Below are positions 27,233 through 37,029 of a stretch of DNA of 64,000 nucleotides, piece after piece. Positions within the stretch are counted from its first letter, which is position 1; every line of letters begins with the position of its first letter. Source of the DNA: an uncultured Bacilli bacterium (GTDB lineage Bacteria; Bacillota_I; Bacilli_A; ML615J-28; CAG-698). A program made the translations under genes and the position numbers. The notes beneath the pieces are model-generated. The model did no database searches. It was not told the DNA's origin and saw only the letters and a program-made list of their open reading frames with translations. The stretch spans positions 62,001 through 126,000 of the forward strand of contig CAKOMG010000005.1 of assembly GCA_934096585.1 (NCBI GenBank), in the 5' to 3' direction.

Positions 27233-28120
27233 TTAACTAATCTGTTCGATAATTATTTCTTTTATATTTTTATCACTGCTATGTTTTAAATAATTATCAT
27301 AGTCCTTAAGAAAATCATTATATGAATTATAAATATAAAATATTTGTGGTTCATTAAAACTTGAATAACTATTTGAGTAATTCTTAAATTCATTCGCATA
27401 TAGAATCATAACATTTTTATTTAATTCTATATTATTATCTTTAATTGCTGGTTCACCATAATTTATGGTAATGCTAACTCTAATTTTAGAATTGTCATTT
27501 ATAAAACGATTAGTTTTCATAGTTAAATTATTATATACAAAATCTTTCTTATAATAATTATTAATTTTATTGCTTGTTAAATTATATTCTATAATATCAA
27601 AAACATAATCTTTTTCACTAACTTTCTTTAGTTTATCTTCTAATCCTTGTTTTTGTAGCTTTAACAATTCTCCTCCTTTAAGATTAATATATACTCTTTT
27701 AGTATCATTTGCATAACTAACATCTAAATCTAATCCCAACTTTGAATAATATTTTTTATTATTATTGTAAAAATTATTATCTTCTGAATAATTAAATAAA
27801 ATCTCTATATAATAATCATTATTTAAAAACATTTGTTCAGTATCAAATTTATTATTATCGCCTGGATCAATAGTATTTGGCTTATCTGGAACAAAGTCCG
27901 ATTTATTATCATTTTCAATATGTATAAAGCTAATAACTATAAGAATTATAATTACCAAGCTTAAAGCATAATTTAAAAAATACGAAAAAGATAATTTAGT
28001 AGTCTTTTTATAATCCTGATTTATTCTTGATTTAATACTTTGATAATTCAAATTATTATCATTAATTTTATTTGTAACGGTATTAAATAATTCATGTTCA
28101 AATTTTTTCTTTGATTTCAT
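27233..28120 (-). CDS. Membrane-anchored putative anti-sigma factor
   Basis: About 295 aa: a ~45-residue cytoplasmic N-terminus, one transmembrane helix (around residues 47-66, LNYALSLVIIILIVISF), then a ~225-residue extracytoplasmic domain rich in Asn, Tyr and Lys. Its gene overlaps the end of an ECF sigma gene by about 23 nt, the classic sigma/anti-sigma arrangement, and that context is the main argument. No zinc anti-sigma (ZAS) motif is visible. ATG 28120 is chosen; TTG 28123 is 9 nt from AGGAGG and is equally possible. Confidence 0.6.
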   Translation of the reverse strand: MKSKKKFEHELFNTVTNKINDNNLNYQSIKSRINQDYKKTTKLSFSYFLNYALSLVIIILIVISFIHIENDNKSDFVPDKPNTIDPGDNNKFDTEQMFLNNDYYIEILFNYSEDNNFYNNNKKYYSKLGLDLDVSYANDTKRVYINLKGGELLKLQKQGLEDKLKKVSEKDYVFDIIEYNLTSNKINNYYKKDFVYNNLTMKTNRFINDNSKIRVSITINYGEPAIKDNNIELNKNVMILYANEFKNYSNSYSSFNEPQIFYIYNSYNDFLKDYDNYLKHSSDKNIKEIIIEQIS

Positions 28121-28643
28121 CAATTACATTTTCCTCCTTAAGTTTTTCAAGTGCACGATAATAGCGATTAGATATAGCTGATAATTTTTGATTATATTTT
28201 TTTGCAATTTCTTTAAAAGAAACACCTTCAAATAAATGCAAAATCAATATTTCAACATCTTTTTCTAACAAATGTAATTTCAAAACTTCTATTAAATCAT
28301 CATATACAGTTTCTACCTTTGAATCATGTTGTTTTAAAACATAATCACTGTCATAACTAATATTTTCACTTTTTTTCTTCCAATAATCTTTGACCAAATT
28401 ATTAGCAATTGTTACTATATAGTACTTCAAATTCTTTTCTTGCATTAAACTATAACGATTATTAAAGATTTTAATAAAAGTATCATTAGTTAATTCTTCT
28501 ACATCTCTTTTATCTTTAACACTTCTACTAATAATTAAATAAACAAGTTTTGCATATTCATTATAAAGTATTTCAAATGCTTGATTCACAGTATTCATAT
28601 TGCTAGATTTTAAACATCTAATTATATACTTATAATTATCCAT
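28098..28643 (-). CDS. ECF-type RNA polymerase sigma factor
   Basis: 181-aa sigma-70 family protein of the extracytoplasmic-function class. Region 2 is seen in FEILYNEYAKLVYLII, the -10 recognition part in VEELTNDTFIKIFNN, and region 4 in ILILHLFEGVSFKEIAKKYNQKLSAISNRYYRALEKLKEE. Start ATG 28643 has GAGG 6 nt upstream; the TTG 18 nt earlier lies ahead of it. It is followed by an overlapping putative anti-sigma gene. Targets are unknown. Confidence 0.88.
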   Translation of the reverse strand: MDNYKYIIRCLKSSNMNTVNQAFEILYNEYAKLVYLIISRSVKDKRDVEELTNDTFIKIFNNRYSLMQEKNLKYYIVTIANNLVKDYWKKKSENISYDSDYVLKQHDSKVETVYDDLIEVLKLHLLEKDVEILILHLFEGVSFKEIAKKYNQKLSAISNRYYRALEKLKEENVIDEIKEKI

Positions 28644-28748
28644 AGTTTTCCTCAGTTTCAAGCACTATTATAACTTCATATAATAATACTATTTTTTTCT
28701 TTCTTTTTACACATTATATCACATCTTTTTTTAACAATCTAGTGATAA

Positions 28749-28779
28749 TTAAAAAAAGAGCATTTTTTAAATACTCTTT
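28749..28779 (-). terminator. Terminator of the GLUG/Ig-like lipoprotein gene
   Basis: 11-bp stem AAAGAGTATTT/AAATGCTCTTT (one G-U), 3-nt loop, then a seven-T tail on the minus strand. Confidence 0.82.
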
Positions 28780-30187
28780 AATATGTAATTTTCTTTTCGT
28801 AGGTATTCATTTCAAAATGATTTAAATTATTTGTATTTTTTATTTCTTTAGGAATTGCCTTTAAACTATTAAAAATTTTATCACTCATTTTAGTTTTATC
28901 ATAGTAATTATTACTTGCATTTACTTCTGTTATTGTCCCATATTTACTAACCAAAACATCTGCATATTTATTTTCTTCTAATTCACCAATTAAAATACTA
29001 CCTAAAACATTACAATCTTTGATTGTTACACTTGCAAATCTTCCACCCATTATACCACCACATATACTACCTTCAGGATCTTGCGTCACACCAAGCACTG
29101 TGCAATTATCAATTGTACATTTGGCATTAGATGAACATCCAATAATTCCACCACTCGTATATCCTGAAACTAAAATATTAGTTTTGCATTTTGTAATCAT
29201 TAAATTTGCACAATCAGAAAAACCAATTAAACCACCAAAATTATTAGTATCTTTAAACTCTTTATCGCTTCCATAAACCATACTATTTTGATTGCCTATA
29301 ACACTTATATTTTCAATTGTTACATTTTCTTTACTAATATTACCAATGGCACCACCAACTTTATATTCAGCGCGAATATTTATATCACCACTAATCTCAA
29401 TATCTTTTATTATTGAACCCCCATTAAGCCATCCAACTAAACTTCCTGTTCCCTGCATTGCTCTTGTATAATTATTCATCATGCCATTTTGAATAGTAAC
29501 ATTTTTAATTTTTAAATCTTTTATTGTTCCGTTTTTTACTTGACCAAACAATCCACAATTATAATAAGATTCACTTGACTCAATATGCTCACCACTTCCA
29601 TTATGTTTAGCAATAATTTTTATATTACTTATTAAATGATTATTTCCATCAAATATACCACTAAAATAATTATTTTCTGCTGTCGATATTCCTTTTCCAT
29701 CAGTGCCAATTGGTATCCATTGGTTATCTCCTAAGTCAATATCTTTTGTTAAAGTGATCATTTTATCTTTAAAATCGCGTCCTTCATTAACTAGCTTTGC
29801 TATTCCCGCAAATTCATTTGCATTTTTAATCAAGTAAGACTTTGCGGTATCATCATACCATGATGTATCAATTGATCCATCCCATGGTTTAACGACCACA
29901 TTATATTTCCATGATAGTTCTTTACCCTCATATTTAACTATCATCACATGTTCACCAATAGTAGATAAATCAAAGCCTTCTATCTTCATATCTTTTGCAT
30001 TTACTATTTGCGTGTTCTTTTTTCTTTGTATTTTAATAGTTATATCCTTTAAGGCTTCTTCTGTTGATGTTCCCTCAATATATTCCTTCTTGGGTTCATT
30101 GTTAAAAGATATATTTAATAATTCATTTTTATTACATGACACTAAAAATATAACAAAGAATAAAATAAAAACTAATCTCTTTTTCAT
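28778..30187 (-). CDS. Surface lipoprotein with Ig-like and GLUG-type repeat region
   Basis: 469 aa. The lipobox LVSC gives a lipidated Cys near residue 18. Residues ~35-100 resemble a bacterial Ig-like (Big_3) module: YIEGTSTEEALKDITIK and GFDLSTIGEHVMIVKYEGK. After a linker with KNANEFAGIAKLVNEG comes a right-handed-helix-like region of repeats such as NCGLFGQVKNGTIKDLKI, GSLVGWLNGG, GGAIGNIS and GGLIGFSD, which are GLUG-type. It is probably anchored outside the membrane and involved in surface binding or glycan contact. AAAGGAG lies 5 nt before the ATG. Confidence 0.75.
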   Translation of the reverse strand: MKKRLVFILFFVIFLVSCNKNELLNISFNNEPKKEYIEGTSTEEALKDITIKIQRKKNTQIVNAKDMKIEGFDLSTIGEHVMIVKYEGKELSWKYNVVVKPWDGSIDTSWYDDTAKSYLIKNANEFAGIAKLVNEGRDFKDKMITLTKDIDLGDNQWIPIGTDGKGISTAENNYFSGIFDGNNHLISNIKIIAKHNGSGEHIESSESYYNCGLFGQVKNGTIKDLKIKNVTIQNGMMNNYTRAMQGTGSLVGWLNGGSIIKDIEISGDINIRAEYKVGGAIGNISKENVTIENISVIGNQNSMVYGSDKEFKDTNNFGGLIGFSDCANLMITKCKTNILVSGYTSGGIIGCSSNAKCTIDNCTVLGVTQDPEGSICGGIMGGRFASVTIKDCNVLGSILIGELEENKYADVLVSKYGTITEVNASNNYYDKTKMSDKIFNSLKAIPKEIKNTNNLNHFEMNTYEKKITY

Positions 30188-30243
30188 AAAAACTCCTTTA
30201 ATTTTATTATTTGTAAAATTATAATATTTTATTTATAAATTTT

Positions 30244-30272
30244 AAAAAAGAGTTAACAAAATGTTAACTCTT
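30244..30272 (-). terminator. Terminator of the lipase-ABC operon
   Basis: Perfect 11-bp stem AAGAGTTAACA/TGTTAACTCTT with a 3-nt loop, then TTTT on the minus strand. Confidence 0.85.
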
Positions 30273-32970
30273 AATCGTTAGCTTTCATAGCTTCTACCAT
30301 ATCTATGTTTCTAATTGACTTTCTCATTACTTGATCAACAAGAATTGTGAAAACAATTGTGATAATCATAGCATAAACATAACTATGAAAATATATTGTT
30401 CTACCAAACATTACTTGATTGACTTCAACTGTTTTAACAACAAAACTATGAAGCCAAATACCAATTAATAATCCAACTAATCCTCCAATAATACTTAATA
30501 AATTTGTTTCTCTAAAGATATAACTATCAACTTCATGATTATAAAATCCTAAAACACGCATTGTGGATAATTCTTTTTTTCTTTCACAAATGTTAACATT
30601 AGTTAAATTATATTCAACAACAATACATAAAAGTCCAGCCGCCAAAATTAAAACTAGAATAACACCATCAATACTTTTAATAGTTTCTGAAAAAGTATTT
30701 TCAATGTTTAAAGATGATCTTGCATACATGACACTTTCACTTTTCATCACATCAGAAATTGCATTATCACTAGAATCACTAGTATTACAATAAATCAATT
30801 TAAAAAGTGGTTCATCATTAAATATAGTTTTATACATATCTTTAGTAATATACACAAATGATTGAATATAGTTTTCTGTTATACCTTCGACTACAATTTT
30901 GCCCTTAATTCCTTTTTCATTTTCAACAACTACAGTATCACCAACTTTTACACCTAATTCTTCTGCTAATTTTTCTGACAGAACTACACCATTACTAATA
31001 GTAAACTCTTTTTTTGTTTTACGATTTCTAAAAGTAATATATTTAGTTAATTCCTTTTCATTATCAGGAACTAAAATGCTAACAGAATAATTTTTATTAT
31101 CGTTAGAAATTTTACCTGTCTCGCTACTAAAATACATCCAATTATTTACTTTATTTTGTAAATAGTCATTTAATACTTCATCTTTACTTGCTGCAAAGTT
31201 TTCAGTTGTTAAAATTGTTAAATCATATTTATATAACTCATTAAATTGTATACTAACAATATCACTAATTGAATCCTTAAGTCCAAACCCAGTTAAAAGT
31301 AAAGCACTACATCCAGCAACACCAATAATAGTCATAAATAATCGTTTTTTATATCTAAATAAATTTCTCCACATAACTTTATGTGAAAAAGAGAGTTTAT
31401 TCCATATAAAAGAAATGCGCTCTATCAGTATTCTTTTTCCCGGTTTAGGTGCACTAGGGACCATCAAAACTGCTGGCATCGCTTTGAAACTTTGATAACA
31501 AGCAAAAAATGTAGCTATTAAAATACTACCTATTGTAACAGGTGCAACAATAAAAGCAATATTAAATCTAAATGGAGTTAATGTTTTTGGAATTGTATAC
31601 ATCATTGAATAAGCACTGCTAATGGCTTTAGGGAACAATTTAAATCCAACTACTAAGCCTAACACTGACCCTAAAAAGCAAGCCAATAAACTATAAATCA
31701 TATATTGTGATAGTATTTGGCCATTTGAAAAACCAATTGCTTTTAAAGTGCCAATTTGCGTTCTATTTTCTTCAACAAGTCTTGTCATTGTAGTTAATGC
31801 TACAAGTAATGCAACTAAAAAGAAAAATACTGGAAATATTTTTGATAATGCTTTTACTTTTCCAACATTACTCTTATAACTATTAAAGCCTGTGGCATCA
31901 TTTCTAGTTCTAATAATCCAACTTGGATTGTCTATACCAACTTGACTTAAAATAATACTATAAAAGATTCCTTTGATACGCTCTTCATCCATTGTATCAT
32001 TAGAACTATATTCCAATCCTTTTAATAAAGCTTTTAAATTTTGATCTTTTAAATTATTGTTCACATTGTTAATTAAGTTTTGATATTTTTCTTTATCTTG
32101 TTTACTTATAATAGCATTATAACAATTCTTAAACTTTTCTAATATTTCTAAATATGCTTTTTGATCAACAATTTCATCATTAATTAACGATTCTACACGC
32201 TTATTAAGCTGTACTTTACTAATTGATGCTAAGTCATCCTTAATACTATTTGCATAACATTCATAATCATCACTAAATGAATCGTATTTGTCTTTGAACG
32301 TTACATAAATGTTTGTATAATAATCAAATTTAAAATATGTTTTTGTAACATAAACATTTAGTAAAATACTTCCAGTCCCTACGTTTGTTGGTTCACTTTC
32401 AATACCTATGCACATTGGACTTTCAACAATCCCTACTATTTTAAGTTCTTCATAACTTGTATTATTAATTAATTCATCATAGTTGATATTTTCTTTAGAT
32501 ATTTTAATAGTTTCTCCTACTTTAGGCAATGATCCTAAATATTTACCTGAAGTTTCTTGAATAACACATTCGTCATCGTTAATTGGCAATCGTCCACTTA
32601 CTAACTTAACTTTATTCAAAGGAGTATCTTGATTTTCAAAAAAGCCAAAAACACGTGACGTAAAAGTTTTAGACTCCTTATCTTCTAAAACATAATCCAT
32701 CACTTTAGAAGCCATCACTTCTTTTACATCTTTTCTTGCACCTATAGCTTTAATATCATCATCAGTCAAACCAATGGTTGATTGTAGATTAATGTCATAC
32801 CATTTATATTCTTCCATATATTTGTCTACTGTATCATACATATCGTATGATGTAGCAGCTAATCCAGCCATAAAACCTGAGCCAATTGCTACAATAAATA
32901 ATATAGATAAAAAACGATTTAAGCTTCCTTTAATGCTTCTAACTATATTTTTAAAACGTGTTTTTTTCAT
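30271..32970 (-). CDS. ABC transporter permease with two FtsX domains
   Basis: 899-aa permease of the MacB/FtsX superfamily. An N-terminal membrane helix (about 18-38) is followed by a large extracytoplasmic MacB-PCD-like domain, a first three-helix FtsX unit (about 380-500), a second N-terminal helix and extracytoplasmic domain from about 545, and a C-terminal FtsX unit (about 775-890) with CERKKELSTMRVLGFYNHEV. This fused two-domain form is typical of Gram-positive lipoprotein/peptide or mechanotransmission ABC systems. The ATPase gene ends 1 nt upstream. The substrate is unknown. Confidence 0.87.
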   Translation of the reverse strand: MKKTRFKNIVRSIKGSLNRFLSILFIVAIGSGFMAGLAATSYDMYDTVDKYMEEYKWYDINLQSTIGLTDDDIKAIGARKDVKEVMASKVMDYVLEDKESKTFTSRVFGFFENQDTPLNKVKLVSGRLPINDDECVIQETSGKYLGSLPKVGETIKISKENINYDELINNTSYEELKIVGIVESPMCIGIESEPTNVGTGSILLNVYVTKTYFKFDYYTNIYVTFKDKYDSFSDDYECYANSIKDDLASISKVQLNKRVESLINDEIVDQKAYLEILEKFKNCYNAIISKQDKEKYQNLINNVNNNLKDQNLKALLKGLEYSSNDTMDEERIKGIFYSIILSQVGIDNPSWIIRTRNDATGFNSYKSNVGKVKALSKIFPVFFFLVALLVALTTMTRLVEENRTQIGTLKAIGFSNGQILSQYMIYSLLACFLGSVLGLVVGFKLFPKAISSAYSMMYTIPKTLTPFRFNIAFIVAPVTIGSILIATFFACYQSFKAMPAVLMVPSAPKPGKRILIERISFIWNKLSFSHKVMWRNLFRYKKRLFMTIIGVAGCSALLLTGFGLKDSISDIVSIQFNELYKYDLTILTTENFAASKDEVLNDYLQNKVNNWMYFSSETGKISNDNKNYSVSILVPDNEKELTKYITFRNRKTKKEFTISNGVVLSEKLAEELGVKVGDTVVVENEKGIKGKIVVEGITENYIQSFVYITKDMYKTIFNDEPLFKLIYCNTSDSSDNAISDVMKSESVMYARSSLNIENTFSETIKSIDGVILVLILAAGLLCIVVEYNLTNVNICERKKELSTMRVLGFYNHEVDSYIFRETNLLSIIGGLVGLLIGIWLHSFVVKTVEVNQVMFGRTIYFHSYVYAMIITIVFTILVDQVMRKSIRNIDMVEAMKAND

Positions 32971-32971
32971 G

Positions 32972-33673
32972 TTACCACTCTAGATCTTTCGCATCCATTG
33001 GTGAAGCATTCATTGTTATATCAATTGCTTTTCCATTTTTTACTTTTATTACTCTATTTGCAATTTGGGTTATAGCGCTATTATGAGTGATTATAACAAC
33101 TGTCTTTTTAGTTTCTTTGCAAGTTTTTTGAAGTAATTCTAGAACAGCTTTTCCAGTGTTATAATCAAGAGCTCCTGTTGGTTCATCACATAAAATAATT
33201 TTAGGATTTTTTGCAAGTGCCCTAGCAATAGAAACTCTTTGTTGTTCTCCACCGGATAGTTGAGCTGGGAAATTATTAATTCTTTCTTTCAAGCCAACAC
33301 TTGCAAGTGTCATTTTTGCATCTAAACTATTTTTACAAATTTCTGAAGACAGTTCAACATTTTCTAAAGCCGTTAAATTAGGAACCAAATTATAAAACTG
33401 AAAAACAAAACCTACATCGTTTCTTCTAAGTTCAGTTAACTCTTTATTTTTAAGATTAGAAATATCTTTACCATCAAATGTTATTTCACCATTTGTTGGT
33501 TTGTCCATTCCGCCTAAAATATTAAGAAGTGTAGTCTTTCCAGCACCACTTGGTCCAACAATAACAACTAATTCTCCTTCTTCTATTGAAAAAGTCATAC
33601 CATCCAGTGCATATATTGGATTAGTTTCTTGATTATATATTTTATTAACATTTTTAAATTCTATATAAGCCAT
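32972..33673 (-). CDS. ABC transporter ATP-binding protein, MacB/LolD type
   Basis: 233-aa nucleotide-binding subunit: Walker A GPSGAGKTT, Q-loop FVFQFYNLV, signature LSGGEQQRVSIARAL, Walker B IILCDEPTGALD, and a switch His in IITHN. It energises the FtsX-type permease 1 nt downstream. The upstream gene encodes an exported lipase-like protein, possibly functionally linked. GAGGAG precedes the ATG. Confidence 0.93.
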   Translation of the reverse strand: MAYIEFKNVNKIYNQETNPIYALDGMTFSIEEGELVVIVGPSGAGKTTLLNILGGMDKPTNGEITFDGKDISNLKNKELTELRRNDVGFVFQFYNLVPNLTALENVELSSEICKNSLDAKMTLASVGLKERINNFPAQLSGGEQQRVSIARALAKNPKIILCDEPTGALDYNTGKAVLELLQKTCKETKKTVVIITHNSAITQIANRVIKVKNGKAIDITMNASPMDAKDLEW

Positions 33674-33674
33674 T

Positions 33675-34778
33675 TTAATTCTCCTCTATTGTAAAATTAT
33701 CTAATAAAGTTTTATATTGATTAAAGTTATGCTCGTGGCCCATTTTTTTAAAGCTTCCACTTGTATATAACTTATGACATTTGCTGTATAGTGGAAACAA
33801 ATCACTTTCTTCTGATAAAATAGTAATTAAACTCAAAGCATCTTGCAAACCATTATCACTACTATTAATCGAGGAAATAAGTATTACTGCTATTTCATAC
33901 ATTGTTAATCCATTATCATTAAGTCCTGCTGAAGTTAAAGAATGACGATCTCCATAATACGATGAAATAGACGGGCATAATGGAGTTAATACACTTAATA
34001 ATTCTTCATTTATCTGAATCATACTTTTATTTTTTAAAACTATATCATAGCCTAAGCGTGAATATCCTAAATTAGTAAATGGAAGATCCTTCACAATATC
34101 AGATTCATTAATTATATTAAAAATATTATAATAAAGCATATTATAATTTCTAACTGTACCTGGACTTGCAAATGTATAAACGTAGATGTTAGTTCCTGCA
34201 TATGTTTCATTTAATAGCATTCCTAGTAAATTTGCACAGGCTCCTCCCCTACTATATCCAGTAACCAGAATTAAAGAATCATTTTTTATAAAAGGTTCTA
34301 ATTCGCTAAAAACATCCATTGCACAATATAAAAAATTTTCAGAAAAAACAGTTGAATCATTATGTGATGGTGCAAAATCAAAATTTGAAAGCCAATCGTT
34401 ATCTAAAGATGTTGAAAGGGTAACTAGTATTAGTTCTTTACTTTCTTTATTTTGTATAATATTTTTTTTGCCAATTGAAAAAGAAGTCGTATGACTAGGA
34501 TCATCAACTGCTTTATCATAATTTTTTTGCTTTAAGATTTCAAATCCATTATTTTCTAAAATTATTTTTGTTTCTTCACTTGTTGTTCCTGATAAATAAT
34601 TTAATGATAACTTTGCTAATGCACTAGAAAATTTACTTGAATCTGTTGGAAATAATTCAGACGAATATTCTAAAGGTTTTTTATCAACTGATTCTTCTTT
34701 ATTTTCTTTACATTCATAAACATTAAATCCTACTAAAATAATTAAAAATAAAATTATTATCTTTTTAAATTTATTCAT
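33675..34778 (-). CDS. Exported lipase-like alpha/beta hydrolase (lipase class 3 type)
   Basis: 367-aa protein with an N-terminal hydrophobic segment (FKKIIILFLIILVGFNVY) that acts as signal peptide or anchor; the following YEC is not a good lipobox. The nucleophile elbow is GYSRGGACAN near residue 172, with the preceding LILVT strand and the following YTFASPG motif typical of class 3 lipases. Candidate acid and base are Asp in INESDIVKD and His in YGDRHS or GHEHN. The substrate may be lipid or another ester. It is the first gene of an operon with an ABC transporter. Confidence 0.72.
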   Translation of the reverse strand: MNKFKKIIILFLIILVGFNVYECKENKEESVDKKPLEYSSELFPTDSSKFSSALAKLSLNYLSGTTSEETKIILENNGFEILKQKNYDKAVDDPSHTTSFSIGKKNIIQNKESKELILVTLSTSLDNDWLSNFDFAPSHNDSTVFSENFLYCAMDVFSELEPFIKNDSLILVTGYSRGGACANLLGMLLNETYAGTNIYVYTFASPGTVRNYNMLYYNIFNIINESDIVKDLPFTNLGYSRLGYDIVLKNKSMIQINEELLSVLTPLCPSISSYYGDRHSLTSAGLNDNGLTMYEIAVILISSINSSDNGLQDALSLITILSEESDLFPLYSKCHKLYTSGSFKKMGHEHNFNQYKTLLDNFTIEEN

Positions 34779-34838
34779 ATTATCCTCGCTAATAAAAATA
34801 TTATAGCATAAAACAAAAACAAATTAAAGTGAAATAAA

Positions 34839-34868
34839 TTGAAATTTAAGTTATATTTATGATATAAT
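34839..34868 (+). promoter_or_regulatory. Promoter of ytqA
   Basis: TTGAAA (34839-34844), an 18-nt spacer and perfect TATAAT (34863-34868), in the divergent region between the lipase operon and ytqA. Confidence 0.6.
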
Positions 34869-34885
34869 AATCTATGAGGTTTACT

Positions 34886-35815
34886 ATGAAAGATTATATA
34901 AATAACCAACATCGTTATTATACATTAGATTATTATTATAAAAATAAATACAATAGTAAAGTATTTAAAATAGCATTAAATGGCAACTTTACTTGCCCAA
35001 ATAGAGACGGCACTTTATCCACAAAAGGTTGTATCTTTTGTTCAGAAAAAGGTAGTGGAGACTTTGCGGGGGATAAAGAACTTCCATTATCAAAGCAATG
35101 GGATGAAATAAAAGCAATAATGTTAAAAAAGTGGGATAATGCCAAATACATTCCTTATTTTCAAGCTAATACTAATACTTATGGTCCATTAGATAAAATA
35201 AAGAAATTATTTGATGAAGCAATAACTTTAGACAAAGATATTGTTGCTATAGATATTGCAACGCGTCCAGATTCTATTAGTCAAGAAACTTTAAACTATT
35301 TATCAACATTAAACAAAAAAATACCTGTGATACTTGAACTAGGATTACAAACTATACATGATGATACACAAAAAATTTTAAATACCGGCTATACATTGAA
35401 TCAATTTGTGAAATGCGTTGAAAGGCTTCGTAGTTTTAATATTGAGGTTGTTGTGCATATAATAAATGGTCTTCCCTTCGAAACAAAAGATATGATGCTT
35501 GAAACAATAAAATTTTTAAATTCTTTAGATATTCAAGGAATAAAAATTCATTCCTTATTTGTGCTTAAAAATACGGAGTTAGAAAAAATGTATAACAATA
35601 ATGAATTTAAACTATTAGAATTAGATGAATATGTGGACATTGTAACTGAACAACTTGCATTATTACGTGATGATATTGTTGTTCATAGAATCAATGGTGA
35701 TGCGCCACGTGCTTCTTTAATTGCTCCCTTATGGAGTTTAAAAAAATTTGTAATCATGAATGAAATCGATAAAGAAATGAAAAAAAGAAATTATTATCAA
35801 GGATGCAAAAAATGA
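34886..35815 (+). CDS. Radical SAM protein, YtqA (TIGR01212) family
   Basis: 309-aa radical SAM enzyme. The family cluster motif CPNRDGTLSTKGCIFC near the N-terminus supplies the 4Fe-4S cysteines in the C-x11-C-x2-C arrangement seen in YtqA proteins. Further family blocks: YFQANTNTYGP, IATRPDSI, LELGLQTIHDDT and VHIINGLPFET. Members are proposed to act on tRNA, but the reaction is not established for this protein. Start ATG 34886 has GAGG 6 nt upstream; the ATG 12 nt earlier lies ahead of the ribosome site. It ends in TGA, confirming that TGA is a stop here. Confidence 0.88.
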   Translation: MKDYINNQHRYYTLDYYYKNKYNSKVFKIALNGNFTCPNRDGTLSTKGCIFCSEKGSGDFAGDKELPLSKQWDEIKAIMLKKWDNAKYIPYFQANTNTYGPLDKIKKLFDEAITLDKDIVAIDIATRPDSISQETLNYLSTLNKKIPVILELGLQTIHDDTQKILNTGYTLNQFVKCVERLRSFNIEVVVHIINGLPFETKDMMLETIKFLNSLDIQGIKIHSLFVLKNTELEKMYNNNEFKLLELDEYVDIVTEQLALLRDDIVVHRINGDAPRASLIAPLWSLKKFVIMNEIDKEMKKRNYYQGCKK

Positions 35816-35846
35816 GGAATTAAACAATTCCTCATTTTATTTTTTA
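35810..35846 (+). terminator. Terminator of ytqA, probably bidirectional with metK
   Basis: Perfect 12-bp stem AAATGAGGAATT/AATTCCTCATTT with an AAAC loop. T-rich tail on plus; the minus strand also continues into TTTTT, so it can serve the convergent metK. Confidence 0.85.
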
Positions 35847-35854
35847 TTTGTCTA

Positions 35855-37006
35855 TTAGAATAACATTTTTTTAAGTTCTTCAACTTTATCAAGTTGTTCC
35901 CAAGGTAAATAATCTTTACCAAAATGACCATAATTTGTTGTTAAAGCATATATAGGTCTACGTAAATTCAAATAATTTATTATTCCTTTTGGAGTAAGTG
36001 GGAATGTTTTTCTAATTGCACTAATAATTTTATCATCACTTACTTTGGCAGTTCCAAATGTTGTGACCATAATCGATGTTGGTTCACTAACACCAATGGC
36101 ATAGCTTAAACCAACTTCAATTTTATCCGCGTATCCAGCAGCCACTAAATTTTTTGCAATATATCTTGCCATATAAGCTGCACTTCTATCAACTTTCGAT
36201 GGATCTTTACCACTGAATGCTCCACCACCATGACGTGCATAACCACCATACGTATCAACAATAATCTTTCTTCCAGTTAAGCCACTATCACCTTTTGGTC
36301 CACCGATTACAAATCTTCCAGTTGGATTAATATAGTATTTTGTATTTTCATCTAATAATTCATTTGGTAAAACTTTTTTGATTACTTCTTCTAATACAAA
36401 AGATTTAATAGTTTCAATTTCAATATCATCACTATGTTGCGTCGAAACAACAACACTATCAATTCTAGATATTTGTTTATTTTCATTATATTCAACTGTT
36501 ACTTGCGCTTTGCCATCAGGTCTTAAGAAATCTACTAAATGTTTTTTTCTACATTCAGTTAATCTTTTTGTTAAGCGATGAGCAAACATAACTGGTGCAG
36601 GCATGTATTCTTCTGTTTCATTACTAGCAAACCCAAACATCATTCCTTGATCACCAGCGCCTTCATCATCACCAACACCCATAGCAATATCTGGCGATTG
36701 CTTATCCAAAGCTACTAATACTGCTAAATTTTCAGCATCAAATCCTAATTTACCACGATTATATCCTATTTCATCAACTGTTGCTCTAACAATTTTTTGA
36801 ATATCAACGTTGGCATTTGCACTCACTTCACCCATAACCATTACTAGTCCTGTTGTAGCTGTAACTTCACATGCTACATGAGCGTTTTTATCTTGTTCTA
36901 AATATGCATCTAATATAGAATCTGCAATTTTATCACATACTTTGTCTGGATGTCCTTCTGTTACAGACTCAGACGTAAATAATACTTTGTTTTTTTCTTC
37001 TTTCAT
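35855..37006 (-). CDS. metK: S-adenosylmethionine synthetase
   Basis: 383-aa enzyme making SAM from methionine and ATP. Motifs: FTSESVTEGHPDKVCDK at the N-terminus, GAGDQGMMFGFA (adenosine/phosphate loop), GGPKGDSGLTGRKIIVDTYGG, and GGGAFSGKDPSKVDRS. Start ATG 37006 lies 5 nt after GGAGG; the ATG at 37018 overlaps that site. It is controlled by the SAM-I riboswitch leader immediately upstream, giving feedback by its product. Confidence 0.97.
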   Translation of the reverse strand: MKEEKNKVLFTSESVTEGHPDKVCDKIADSILDAYLEQDKNAHVACEVTATTGLVMVMGEVSANANVDIQKIVRATVDEIGYNRGKLGFDAENLAVLVALDKQSPDIAMGVGDDEGAGDQGMMFGFASNETEEYMPAPVMFAHRLTKRLTECRKKHLVDFLRPDGKAQVTVEYNENKQISRIDSVVVSTQHSDDIEIETIKSFVLEEVIKKVLPNELLDENTKYYINPTGRFVIGGPKGDSGLTGRKIIVDTYGGYARHGGGAFSGKDPSKVDRSAAYMARYIAKNLVAAGYADKIEVGLSYAIGVSEPTSIMVTTFGTAKVSDDKIISAIRKTFPLTPKGIINYLNLRRPIYALTTNYGHFGKDYLPWEQLDKVEELKKMLF

Positions 37007-37029
37007 TTTTGCCTCCATTTACCATAAAG

